The notes under the pieces are model-generated. The model had not been told where the DNA came from and searched no databases. It worked only from the letters and a program-made list of their open reading frames with translations. From assembly GCA_019918135.1 (NCBI GenBank), contig WBZZ01002575.1, positions 158,501 to 222,500 of the forward strand: a DNA stretch of 64,000 bases, given 5' to 3'. This DNA is from Paulinella micropora (taxonomy: Eukaryota > Cercozoa > Imbricatea > Euglyphida > Paulinellidae). The translations under genes and the position numbers were made by a program. Position 1 is the stretch's first letter; every line of letters begins with the position of its first letter. Of the stretch, positions 33,007-42,845 are shown piece after piece.

Positions 33007-36000
33007 ATGGGTGGTCCCTCTGTCGACAAGTCTTACATCACCTACAAATGGTGGGTCACACCTGAAATGAAGCCAATTGAGCTGGAGTTTGGAGGAGAGC
33101 ATGGGAGTGATGGGACGGGTGAAATCGAGAGCTCTTTCGATCTCGGTTTTGTGTGGAAGTTTGCGTTGAAGCCAAAAGGTGCTACTAGTTACCAGTACAA
33201 CCCTCGACTTTGGCACGTCCAGGTGTGGGTCAACGACACAAACCAAGACGAAGCTGGAGACTTCAAGACGTTTGCCTTGCTCGATGAACTGTGCCTGACG
33301 ACAGCTTACTACGTGGGCTGGCCTGCGGATGTGACCTGGGAGGAGAAGTTGTACGACATGTTCTCCAAAGGCCCAAACGCGCCAGCTCCTACAAGTCAGC
33401 AAGCTCTTTCTAGTTGTTTGTTGTTGCTTTGTGTCTGTTGTTCTAGTTGTTGCTTGAATTTGAACAAGTTTCAATCATGGGCTGTGAGTTCATGGCGGCC
33501 ATGCTTGCCCGAACTGTTTTTTTGGCTTCGTGTCACTATGATTTTTTGTTTTTGCTCGTGGGTGTAGGGGCTGTGAACAATTACGTCAAGCAATTTCAAA
33601 GAGAGATGGATGAGGAGGCTAAGGTCTTCAAACAAAAATATGCAATATTTTTGTTGTGAGCTTCAACGTCTCACGATTCTTTGCTCCACTTCATTTTTGT
33701 TTGTCCGTGTCTAAAAAATATGTCATATTTTTCATCCGAGAGACGAAGGCTGTGTGGCAGCAGGACTGAAGATGCGAGGCTTTGGGGCCTAGCTGCAGCT
33801 AGCTGAGAAGAAACACGACGAGCGAGGGCAGGGTCGGCGGGTGCAAGTTCCTCTTCGTTTTCGCCTCCCACAACCTCAGTAGGTGCAACACTGCCCTGAG
33901 AATTCGGGGCGCGGGATGCAGCACTACCAAGAGAAATGGCGGGTTGGAAAACAGAGGAAGGATCAGCCGGGGCAGCCTGCAAATCAGCGATTGTCCCCGG
34001 GACCTCCTCCTTGGAACCAACCTAAGTTGAAAAATATAGCATATGTTTCAACACGAGACAATGATGACATCGTGGTGGAAGATGTGTAGCTCTTCGTCGA
34101 GTAGTTCTTCGAGCTCTTCATCGAGCAGTTCCTCAAAATCCACTCCATTACGGTCCATCCCCTCGAGCACAAAACAGCCCAAGGTGGCGGTTGGAACCAT
34201 CACGCCTCTGGCCAGGAGCTCCTCTGCCACTGCCGCGACACCGTCTTCATCCTCGTCGTCTTCTGCCCCACCCCAGCATCCCCTGTCTCCGGCGTCGTTC
34301 TCTTCTTCAGCCTCCACACCTGATCCAACTGGAAAGCGCAAACCGGAGGGCTCGCCGGAAGGGTCCGAACCACCCGAGAAGAAGCGCAGGATGAAGGGGG
34401 AAAAGGGCACGGGCAAGAATGTCTCGGAGGCTGACAGGCAGAAAGCTGAGAAGAATGCGTACATCAAGGGTCAGCCCCCTTTTCTTTTGTTCTTTTGTTG
34501 AAAAATATGCCATTTTTTGGTTGGTTGTTCTGTGCAGACACCAGAGAGAAGATGAAGGAAGCCGCCAAAGCCCTTGCCAGCATGACTTACAAGAACGTGC
34601 AGGCCATTCCCGACGCCATCGCTACCCAACCCCACAGGGCAGTGACTGATCGTTTACTCGACCCAGAGCATGTCAAGCAACTCGTCGAGAATTTTAAAAA
34701 GTCTCAGGATCCCAACGGGAAGATCCAGTGGGTGGGTTGGATCAAAGATCCGCGCGAAACTGTCAATCCCGGAAAGCTTGGGCTGGACGATGCCGACAAT
34801 TCTCTCTTGGAATCCCCCCCTTTCGTTGACGAGAGAGCCTTGAAAAAATTTCAGGCTTTGTGGATTTCGGCTGGGCTTGTAGAAAAGGAAAGGCCCAAGA
34901 TGGACTTCACGAGCCTTCCAGTCGAGGGCCAGGGCAAGATCAAAAACTTTCTGCGCAAGGCCATCCAGGACGGGAAGTTTCCCCTGCAGGCGATCGTTGG
35001 TCTTCATTCCAGCCATGCAATTCAGCAACTTCACAGAGAAGAACCTTCGAACACGAAATTCCAGGTCATTCACGTGGAAGCTCTTCGTTTCGTTCGTTGG
35101 AACGATGCAGGTCGTCAATCCGTCAGTTTTCTTGGCGCCTTCGAGAACACTGTTGCTGACGTCCACCGTAAAAACACATTCGGCGAAAACTGCATTTCTG
35201 CGCACGATCAAGGTTACGCTGGAATGGCTCGTCTCAAGGACCAGAATGATGCTTCCTGCACCAAGTTTCTGACCTCATGGAAGAGGGACTTCGCCCTTTC
35301 CCACAACATCCCCTTGCCGACTTTCGGTTCCATGTGGACTTACGTCGCTTCGAACACCGGTGAGCTTTGGAAGTGCTGGCTGAAGCTTCTTTCCCCTGGT
35401 GGCGTTCGTTCTGACATGCCTAAGAACCAGGCAATCATCGAAAGCATCAACGAACTTCACAACATCCGCAAGGACAAGCCCGGTCTAGTGGAAGAAATGC
35501 AACAATTGATTGAGGACCTCCAGCAAGGCAAGCCAAGCGAAGTGAAGCAAACCATGAAGAGGTTTTTTCTTGAGCAGAAAAAGTACGTCTGCCTCATCTC
35601 GCTGCAGGACATGATCCTGGACCTTGCTGACAACATGGGGTTTTTTGAAATCGACGGTGTTTACGTCGGCAAACAGTGGAAGGATTTGTGTAAAAAAGTC
35701 CCCCAGCTTGACAACGATGAAGGCAGGGCAATCCTGAATCGCACTGTGGACATCCTCTACCTGCAGAAAAAGAGGGACCGCGCTCTCCCGGACAATGTGG
35801 AAGCTTACGTCAAGACCTGGATCCAGGCAGCACTCAAACGTCTCTCAGGCGAAGAAGTTGAACAGCCACAGGTTCTGAGACCTCCTGTTGCATGCTCTTG
35901 AAGACTTTGTTTTAAAATATGTCTTTTTTTTTTTGTTTTTTTTTTGTTTTTTTTTGTTTTTTTTTTTTTGACAGGCGCCCATCTCTGAAGATCAGCAGAT

Positions 36001-36240
36001 CCATTTCGGCAACGCTACGATTCTGGTGCAGGACATGTTCAACATGGCCTCCAACTCTGATCTAGTGCATGGCAATTTTGATCTCCCTTACTTTTCCATC
36101 AATTGAAATATGCATTTTTTTTTTTTTTTTTTTTGGTTTTCCTCATTCCTTGTGTTTGTGTCTTGTTTGTTCCAGACCTGCTTTACGCTGACCTTCCTTA
36201 CAACATTTCCGACCTTGTTGCTGACTATCGAGAACTTGAT
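33007..36240 (+). CDS. ParB-like / DNA methyltransferase host gene, 5' part (multi-exon)
   Basis: Exon 1 begins MGGPSVDKSYITYKWW (33,007 to about 33,393, donor GTCAGC). Later exon-like parts are 33,568-33,627, a Ser-rich basic segment (34,087-34,466), a large exon 34,538-35,900 and short ones after 35,973 and 36,177. The large exon has FPLQAIVGLHSSHAIQQL, resembling the (V/I)xGxHRxxA motif of ParB-like domains. The last pieces read IHFGNATILVQDM and LLYADLPYNISD, matching the D(P)PY catalytic motif of amino-methyltransferases with Leu in place of the first Pro. ParB-methyltransferase fusions are familiar in bacteria and phages. The gene is cut at about 36,240 by the inserted DNA and resumes at 60,541. 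Exon limits are approximate. Confidence 0.55.
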
Positions 36241-36272
36241 TATTTCTAATCATACTATATATATATATATAT

Positions 36273-36699
36273 ATTTATGTGTTGCGGACATGTCTATTCA
36301 AGTATTAAAAACAAGCACAGAAAAGACAGAAAACACACACATGAAGACAGAAAACACACCTTTGTTTCACAAAAACACACATAGATTTTACCAAAATACT
36401 ACAAACTAAGCACACTAAGAGAGATTTGGTCAAAATGACGACAATTTCATATTTTTTATTCTAAAAAATATATATTAAATTTCATTTATATGAAATTGTC
36501 GTCATTTTGAATTTCATTTATATGAAATTGTCGTCATTTTGACCAAATCTCTCTTAGTGTGCTTAGTTTGTAGTATTTTGGTAAAATCTATGTGTGTTTT
36601 TGTGAAACAAAGGTGTGTTTTCTGTCTTCATGTGTGTGTTTTCTGTCTTTTCTGTGCTTGTTTTTAATACTTGAATAGACATGTCCGCAACACATAAAT
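36273..36699. repeat. Left terminal hairpin palindrome
   Basis: Arm 36,273-36,451 (179 nt) is the exact reverse complement of the inner arm ending at 36,699. The AT-rich asymmetric centre is 36,452-36,488. On this side a 32-bp segment (36,479-36,510) is tandemly duplicated as 36,511-36,542, interrupting the inner arm. Confidence 0.9.
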
Positions 36700-36904
36700 G
36701 ATCATCAAACCACGACAAATGGGGAACGCGGCGGTAGCCCCCACTATTAAGGTAAACATACAAAGGAGAACAATTTACTTTTTTGCTTTGACAAAAGGAC
36801 AAAGTGAGCACCTTCGTCCAAAATTGGTGGCGCGGTAAAAGTGCCAACGATATTATTTTACTAATTTATGTATTAAAGACTTACAAAAGATATATAAAAG
36901 GATA

Positions 36905-37557
36905 ATGACGGAAGAAATAAAACACGAGAAATGCGGAAAGTGTAAATGTTGGAGAATACCTATAATGTTTTTGAATGACAAAGGACGAAAATTGAAGACT
37001 TGTGAAGATTGTAGAAAAAGGAATAGAACAGCGGATGACAAATACAAATGTGAACACAAAAAACGAAAAAGTAGATGTAAGGAATGCGGTGGAGTCAGTG
37101 TATGTGAACATAATAAACGAAAAAGTAGATGTAAGGAATGCGGTGGAGGCGAAATATGTGAACATAATAAACGAAAAAGTAGATGTAAGGAATGTGGTGG
37201 AGGCGAAATATGTGAACATAATAAACGAAAAAGTAGATGTAAGGAATGTGATCCGCATGGATATTTAGCACACATGATCGGAAAAAAGATCGGATATGCT
37301 CTTAAGTCAGATAAAACAAAAAAAAAACTATTGGATATCTCGGTTGTAATATTGAGGAATTCAAAAAGTATATTGAAGAACAATTTGAAGAAGGTATGAC
37401 TTGGGAGAACTATGGCGAATGGCAAATTGACCATATCATACCTTTGAGATACGAAAATCCAACTATTGAAAAAACTATGGAAAGACTATGTTATCTTAAT
37501 ACTCAACCATTATGGGCTAAAGATAATAGAGAAAAAGGAAATCGTTTTATAGGTTAA
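36905..37557 (+). pseudogene. HNH-type endonuclease with Cys-rich repeats, left TIR copy (frameshifted)
   Basis: The N-terminal part begins KHEKCGKCKCWRIP and carries four tandem CEHNKRKSRCKECGG-type units (about residues 55-120), a zinc-binding repeat. After a frame change the C-terminal part has TIGYLGCNIEEFKKYIE and GEWQIDHIIPLRY with downstream LNTQPLWAKDN, an HNH-like nuclease core found in many large-DNA-virus genes. The break falls in a run of 10 A at 37,318-37,327; a run of 8 or 11 would keep one frame. It may act as a homing-type nuclease or in DNA processing at the termini. A TATATAA-like box sits about 10 nt before the ATG. Confidence 0.7.
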
Positions 37558-38038
37558 ATAAATTTTTTAAGTGTTTTTTTTGCATAATCCAATGGTTGAA
37601 TATAAGAGCAGGCTGAATGAAAATAATCTTATTTATATGTGTCCAACCCCATGGTTGGCCACGGCCAAGTGATTTTTTATAAGGTTGGACACTTTTTAGT
37701 TATTAAATTTCAATATTTATTATATTATTCTTCTTTCTATTAACTAAATTTTAACTTGTCCAACCTGTCCAACCTTTTATTAATCCTGAGTAAATTTTCC
37801 GAGGTGTCGGGATACTCTATACTATACACTTCCAAAAATTTCTAAAAAAAAAAAGGTCTGCCTCGGACACATTGGCCTTCATTAATACAAACAAAAATAT
37901 TCTCTCTCACACTGCTACTATTGACAACAACTGGCCGAGTGGTTTTTAACAACATTTAGAGACATATCGGGGGTAATGGCTATTTATTATTTAAAATAAT
38001 TAAAATAATATAATTATTATATATATAAGGGACACATA
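37558..38038. other. Non-coding part of the left TIR with GTCCAACC repeats
   Basis: Five copies of GTCCAACC or its complement GGTTGGAC (or the GGTTGG core) at about 37,641, 37,653, 37,683, 37,758 and 37,767. The outer pair forms an inverted repeat GTGTCCAACC...GGTTGGACAC (37,639-37,648 and 37,683-37,692). The right TIR has the same array. It is a candidate protein-binding or origin region. Confidence 0.6.
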
Positions 38039-38266
38039 ATGCCGAGAACACCTCAATTTACTAAGGAAGAAGTGGTTCAACGGAGAAGGGAACGGGCAAA
38101 AGCCTTTTTGAAAGCACATCCTGATAAGAATAGGGCGAACGCGAAGGCATACTATTATAAGAACCAAGAGAGAATAAAATTATTGCGGAAGGAGAAATAT
38201 GAAAAACAAAAAGCGGAATTAATTGAATTAAGAACTTTTCGTAATAATATGTTAAATAATATATAA
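38039..38266 (+). CDS. Small basic protein, unknown
   Basis: 75 residues, rich in Lys/Arg/Glu, predicted as mostly helical (FTKEEVVQRRRERAKAFLKA, then NQERIKLLRKEKYEKQKAEL). It could be a DNA-binding or coiled-coil protein; no family recognised. It is the first gene inside the unique part of the element, 26 bp from the TIR boundary, with a TATATATAAG box about 15 nt upstream of ATG. Confidence 0.6.
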   Translation: MPRTPQFTKEEVVQRRRERAKAFLKAHPDKNRANAKAYYYKNQERIKLLRKEKYEKQKAELIELRTFRNNMLNNI

Positions 38267-38314
38267 TTTATTTTATATATTTTCATAAAAAATATATACA
38301 TTATTATATAAACC

Positions 38315-38867
38315 ATGGACATCTCTCGCCGCCGATCGTATTGGACATATGAAGACTTACAACTTCATTTGGATTATGTAAGTGGAAGTTATTTTCTAAA
38401 TCTGGTCAATGCCGTTTCATTTATGTCCCCCGATGGAAAGTGGAACACGAACGACTGGAAACTTGTGGAAAGTATAGAAAATGGGGAACAACAATATTGT
38501 TGTTGCTCACACGAGATTACAAAGAATTACGTTATAAAAAAATGTAAAAAACGGAAACGAAATGGTGCTGGGATCTGAATGTATCAAGCGATTTAAGAAT
38601 GATAAAATGAACGAAGACCTTTCGTTGCTTATTCGCACCCTTGACAATCCAAACATTAAATTTTGTTGTTATTGTAATAGCAATCGGGCAGTTCCAAAAA
38701 AGATTGTAGAAAAATATCCGAACAGGGACAAGTATTATCATAAATCTTGTATGAAAAAGAAATTTTATCGATGTACTCTTTGTAATGCTTTTAGAGGATT
38801 TGACCCATGTGATTGTTTAGATAAGATTAGAAATGGAACAGACAGAAGGCCATTTTGGCTAAGGTAA
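38315..38867 (+). pseudogene. Zinc-binding protein of large-DNA-virus type (frameshifted)
   Basis: The first frame contains CCCSHEITKNYVIK and the second VLGSECIKRF. This pairing (CxCSHxI...NGNxxxLGSxCIxxF) is a conserved zinc-binding module in many giant-virus and PLV proteins. The second frame goes on with CCYCNSNRAVPKK and a CTLCNAFRGFDPCDC cluster. The two frames are separated at a 7-A run (38,526-38,532); one A fewer would make them continuous, so this is one gene of about 183 residues with a single-base lesion or sequencing error. Function unknown, probably nucleic-acid binding. Confidence 0.7.
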
Positions 38868-39004
38868 TAAGTAAAAAAAGAAGTTATTTTTTGTATAAAG
38901 ATATATAAAAAATTATAATTACCTATTAAGTAATATAGTGTTATATATATGGATATATAGAATAATTAATTTATTTTTATAAAAAGATCCGAGCGACTAT
39001 TAAG

Positions 39005-41452
39005 ATGACCGCACCAACACTGACCAATGAGCAATGGTATTGGAAACAAGAAGAAGCACTGAGAGATAAACCGCAGGACGCGGTCCTTATTAAGTGGGGG
39101 AACAAGCAATTCACCACTGTGCCATTTCAAGAGGATTTCGTGGCATTGATTGAAAAAACGCCAGAGGAACAAAGACAATACTATGAAGTATTAATGGAAA
39201 ACGAACCCCAACGAATGTTTGCCGACATTGATGGCGATGAATTATCAATCTCGCGAGAAAAAATGTATGAGCGATGGAACACACTCATGGAAAATGTATT
39301 TGCTAATGTAGGCTTGAAGTATAATCCAAAAAAAGCAAGATACTTGGATGCTAGTAAGAATGGTAAAATGTCATGTCATTTTTCTTACGATAATGGCTTG
39401 GTGTTTCAAAACTGTGAAACACAAAAAGAGTTTTGGAAATATGTGGAAGTGGTGATTGAAAAAGATTACCCCGACCTCTGTTTCACATTTGAACGGGCCG
39501 ACAAGAATATTGAATTGCGGACTATACTTGATATTTCTGTTTATAACAAAAACAGGGCTTTCCGCACTATCTACTCTCATAAAGATGGTAGTGATCGTGT
39601 TTTGCTTCCGTATTCATACACACCAAAAACAAACACCTTGAAACTGCTTCAAGATGTAGAAATAGACGATTATTTGATTATGCGACCCGATGACGATACA
39701 TTTTGCAATATTAGAATTCCCGAATATACAACTTTGAAACGATATCAACATATCACATTGGAAGAAATACACGAAATCATACTCAGCAAAATACCAAATG
39801 TGGAAATTGTTGAAAAAAAGCAGAGAATGTTTATTTTAAAAACCACAGGGACCCGAATATGTATCATAAACGGAGAAGAAAATAACAGCGACAATTGCTA
39901 TGTAGTATGGAGAAGAGACGGATTGTATTTCTATTGCCATGATAGTAATTGCGAGGGTAAAGGCGTAAAAATTTACGAACTATCTCCCCCCGTCGTCCGT
40001 ATTATCAATACGATTGAAGATTTGCGACGACTTGCAGATGAATGTAATAATTTGGAAAAATTCACAGAGTTGATAGATACTGCTTTGGCTTGGATGAATA
40101 AATCATACACATTTGCTAACTTGGCAAAGCCAACCATAATTGAAGAATATGTTTATTCCAAAGGTAAGCAGGTGTTCCGCTACAAGACGGAATCAGCAAT
40201 GGAATCATTCTTTAAAAACAAAAGAATAAAGACCAACTTATCGAAGGAGGACTGGATAGCACTAGGCAAAAACCCCGCCACATTGAATGTTATTGATTTG
40301 TATAAAATGTGGACTACACACCCGAAAAGACGCGAAGTGAATGATGTAATCTTTGACCCCAAAGCATACTTTGATAATGACAAACAAGGGTTTTATAACT
40401 TGTTTAAGGGGTTTGAAATTCCAGCGGACACATTAGAAGACGTGAAATCATTCACGGCAGAAGAAGAAAAAAATGAAGCATTCTTTCAACATATCTTAAA
40501 CCGATGGTGTGGAGGAAGACAAGACATATATATAAAGGTGGTTGATATGTTTGCGAGCATTTATCAAAAGCCGTGGCAAAAACTACACTTGTCATTAGTT
40601 TTGACAAGCACTGAACGAGCAGGTAAGGGTATTATTCTTGAAATATTCAAAGACATAATCGGCGCCGATTATTACTTCCAGCCGTCCGATGTTAAAGAAA
40701 TTCTGGGTGATTTCAATGCTCAACTCGCAAAAGCAATCGTAGTATTTATGGACGAAATGGTATGGGGTGGTGATAAAGAACGAGCGGGGACAATTAAGAA
40801 ACTTGTATCAGAAAACACACTCACTCTTAAACAAAAATATTTACCAAACTTAACATTAGAAAATATGTTATTTCTAGTCCTTGCTTCAAACGAAGAATGG
40901 GTAGTGCCAGCGGGAACCACTGAGCAAAGATGGCTAGTCCTTGATGTTTCTGATGAACTAGCACTTATGAAACCAGACGAGAAAAGAAAAGTGATTACAG
41001 ATATTAGATCTATTGACAGGCAACGACTAGCGAAGTTTCTTCTTGAAAGAGACCTCAGCGATTTTAACGACCGCGAAACAATCATTACAAAGGGACTGCG
41101 AGAACAAAAAGTGAAATCCCTTTCAAAGTTGAGAAAGTGGTGGTTGGATTGCTTAAACTTGGGATATATTACAAACCAAATGCCAGAAATTCATTTTGGT
41201 AAAGAGGTTTCAAAAGAAGCAATGTATGATGTGTATAAAGCAAATGTAAATGATCCTCACACTTCACGGGTCAGTTTCTGGACCAACCTTAGAAAACTAA
41301 TACCAAATATGGTAGAAAAGAAGAAAACAATGGAAGAAGGTATAAGAATTAGATGTGTAGATTTACCAACCTTAGAAGAATGTAAAAATCAATGGAAGAC
41401 TATTTATGGTGATAATGAATGGACTTTTGACGACGACAATGATGATGAATAA
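39005..41452 (+). CDS. Primase-superfamily 3 helicase
   Basis: 815 residues. The N-terminal archaeo-eukaryotic primase domain shows the metal-binding RMFADIDGD (Asp74/Asp76), the SCH motif (His125) and the DISVYNKNRAFRTIYSHK block. A CHDSNC zinc-type segment follows near residue 315. The C-terminal part is a DUF5906-like SF3 helicase: Walker A variant TERAGKG (536-542), Walker B FMDEMVWGGD (583-584), motif C LVLASNEEW and an arginine finger QRW. It would prime and unwind viral DNA in the nucleus or virus factory. As the only replication enzyme recognised in the element, it implies use of a host or helper-virus polymerase. Confidence 0.9.
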   Translation: MTAPTLTNEQWYWKQEEALRDKPQDAVLIKWGNKQFTTVPFQEDFVALIEKTPEEQRQYYEVLMENEPQRMFADIDGDELSISREKMYERWNTLMENVFANVGLKYNPKKARYLDASKNGKMSCHFSYDNGLVFQNCETQKEFWKYVEVVIEKDYPDLCFTFERADKNIELRTILDISVYNKNRAFRTIYSHKDGSDRVLLPYSYTPKTNTLKLLQDVEIDDYLIMRPDDDTFCNIRIPEYTTLKRYQHITLEEIHEIILSKIPNVEIVEKKQRMFILKTTGTRICIINGEENNSDNCYVVWRRDGLYFYCHDSNCEGKGVKIYELSPPVVRIINTIEDLRRLADECNNLEKFTELIDTALAWMNKSYTFANLAKPTIIEEYVYSKGKQVFRYKTESAMESFFKNKRIKTNLSKEDWIALGKNPATLNVIDLYKMWTTHPKRREVNDVIFDPKAYFDNDKQGFYNLFKGFEIPADTLEDVKSFTAEEEKNEAFFQHILNRWCGGRQDIYIKVVDMFASIYQKPWQKLHLSLVLTSTERAGKGIILEIFKDIIGADYYFQPSDVKEILGDFNAQLAKAIVVFMDEMVWGGDKERAGTIKKLVSENTLTLKQKYLPNLTLENMLFLVLASNEEWVVPAGTTEQRWLVLDVSDELALMKPDEKRKVITDIRSIDRQRLAKFLLERDLSDFNDRETIITKGLREQKVKSLSKLRKWWLDCLNLGYITNQMPEIHFGKEVSKEAMYDVYKANVNDPHTSRVSFWTNLRKLIPNMVEKKKTMEEGIRIRCVDLPTLEECKNQWKTIYGDNEWTFDDDNDDE

Positions 41453-41496
41453 ATAATATAAAACGGATTTTTTTTTGTGTTGTGCTTATATATAAC

Positions 41497-42178
41497 ATGT
41501 CATCAACTAAAAGAGATTATCTGAGCCAAATAGAAAAAATGGACTCATTTAAGTAGCGATATAAAACTACCAACAAGCAAATCGCTTAAAACTGATATCG
41601 TCGCATTTTACGAAAAATACCGACCCGAACCAAAACCAGAAGGTGATACAGCGGATGCTACCGCCGTAGACGGTAATGTTGAAGTTGTATTGCCTTCTTC
41701 CGATACGATGAAAAAATTCTTTGAACCAGAAGAATTTACACCTTTTAAAGAAAGTGATTTGAAGGAGACTGGTATTACCGAAATCAAGACCAATGTAGGA
41801 GAAGAATTAGCAAAAAAAGAATTACTAGTTTTAGAAACGAAAGAGGAACCCACACCACCAAAGGAAAAGAAAACGCCGATTAAAGCAAAGCGGAATCCGC
41901 CCGAGAGCGGGTATAGTTGCTATGAAATAATAACGGCACATTTGAAAGTGTCAAAAGACCCGTTTAATTTCTTGTATATGAAAGTGGAAGACCGCACCAT
42001 ATTACAGGAGGATATGAAGAAATGGCACGACGGCAGATATGCACACATACCACCAGACCAACGCCCTATTCTTAAATATGGTAAGTTAGATTATAAGACA
42101 TTTTTCCGCGATGTTTTATCTCAACACGAGGGCAAACTCACGACACTAAAAGATATGTATGACAGGTTTCATGTGTAA
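41497..42178 (+). pseudogene. Unknown protein (frameshifted near its start)
   Basis: The ATG at 41,497 follows a TATATAA box by 2 nt and gives MSSTKRDYLSQIEK. The frame then stops at 41,553, whereas the next frame is open back to this point (LSSDIKLPTSKSLKTDIVAFYEKYRP). Dropping one A from the 6-A run at 41,532-41,537 would join them. The main part has a Lys/Pro-rich linker and a C-terminal segment with YEIITAHLKVSKDPFNFLYM. No family recognised. Confidence 0.55.
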
Positions 42179-42798
42179 GTCGCAGTTAGTGCTATGTCTC
42201 TCATCACATCAATATTAAAATATGATGGTTTAAAAGATACATAATCCGCAGATGCCGTTTTATAATATACTTCCAATGTTATTGGAGCATCTGTCGCATA
42301 TGTTAATAAAACCTCATTAGTCGTATTTCCAGAAATTCGTATTGTTCTATTATTGGTGGTATCCGCGGGATTTGGACAAGTCATTAACCATATCATTTTC
42401 ATTTGGACTCCGTATCTTTGAATTAGCCATATACAATCAAAAGACTTATACTCAATGGCGGTTGTATAATTTAGCACTTCGCTGTAAAAGTCATCAACAT
42501 TTGTTCCGTCCGTTTTATGAAACCAGAACTGAAAAGTTCCTATTCCAGTCGGGGCGGGCAAATTCAAAGACCAGCGAAAAGCAACTTTAATGAAATAACC
42601 ATATCCTAAATTAGATATTGTTTTGCTACCATAACCGCCCGTGCAAAGAGTAGTGAATGTGGAACTTTCCATCCACGACCTAAGATCAAGGCCAACATAA
42701 GCATTTTGAATGTTTCTTGTTAATGTCGGGGTAGCAGTGATTGCAATAGTTTTAGTATCTATTAATTGCTGTTCTTGCGATCGGCCGAATATATTCAT
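42169..42798 (-). CDS. Putative spike/fibre protein with MNxFG N-terminus
   Basis: 209 residues on the minus strand, beta-rich and Thr/Ser/Gly-rich, beginning MNIFGRSQEQQ. The same opening (MNLFGQS) occurs in the minus-strand gene at 55,065-56,297, suggesting a shared anchoring peptide. It is convergent with the preceding gene (10-bp overlap) and divergent from the S74 fibre gene, sharing a 47-bp AT-rich promoter region. A structural, receptor-binding role is inferred from composition and position, not from a recognised domain. Confidence 0.55.
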   Translation of the reverse strand: MNIFGRSQEQQLIDTKTIAITATPTLTRNIQNAYVGLDLRSWMESSTFTTLCTGGYGSKTISNLGYGYFIKVAFRWSLNLPAPTGIGTFQFWFHKTDGTNVDDFYSEVLNYTTAIEYKSFDCIWLIQRYGVQMKMIWLMTCPNPADTTNNRTIRISGNTTNEVLLTYATDAPITLEVYYKTASADYVSFKPSYFNIDVMRDIALTATYT

Positions 42799-42845
42799 AT
42801 TTTTTTAAACTATATATTCTACAATATAAATAATAGAATTAAAAT
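42799..42845. promoter_or_regulatory. 47-bp divergent promoter between fibre genes
   Basis: AT-rich spacer between the minus-strand MNIFG gene and the plus-strand S74 fibre, with TATATA and AATATAAATAATAG boxes facing each way. Confidence 0.5.

Larger units (their letters stand above)
36273..38012 (+). repeat. Left terminal inverted repeat of the PLV
   Basis: Matches 57,940-59,646 in inverted orientation. It contains a terminal palindrome, the HNH-type gene and a 0.45-kb non-coding part. The two repeats look identical apart from a 32-bp extra unit and one A in a homopolymer on this side. The inner boundary is at TAAAATAATATA, after which the sequences differ. Confidence 0.9.
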
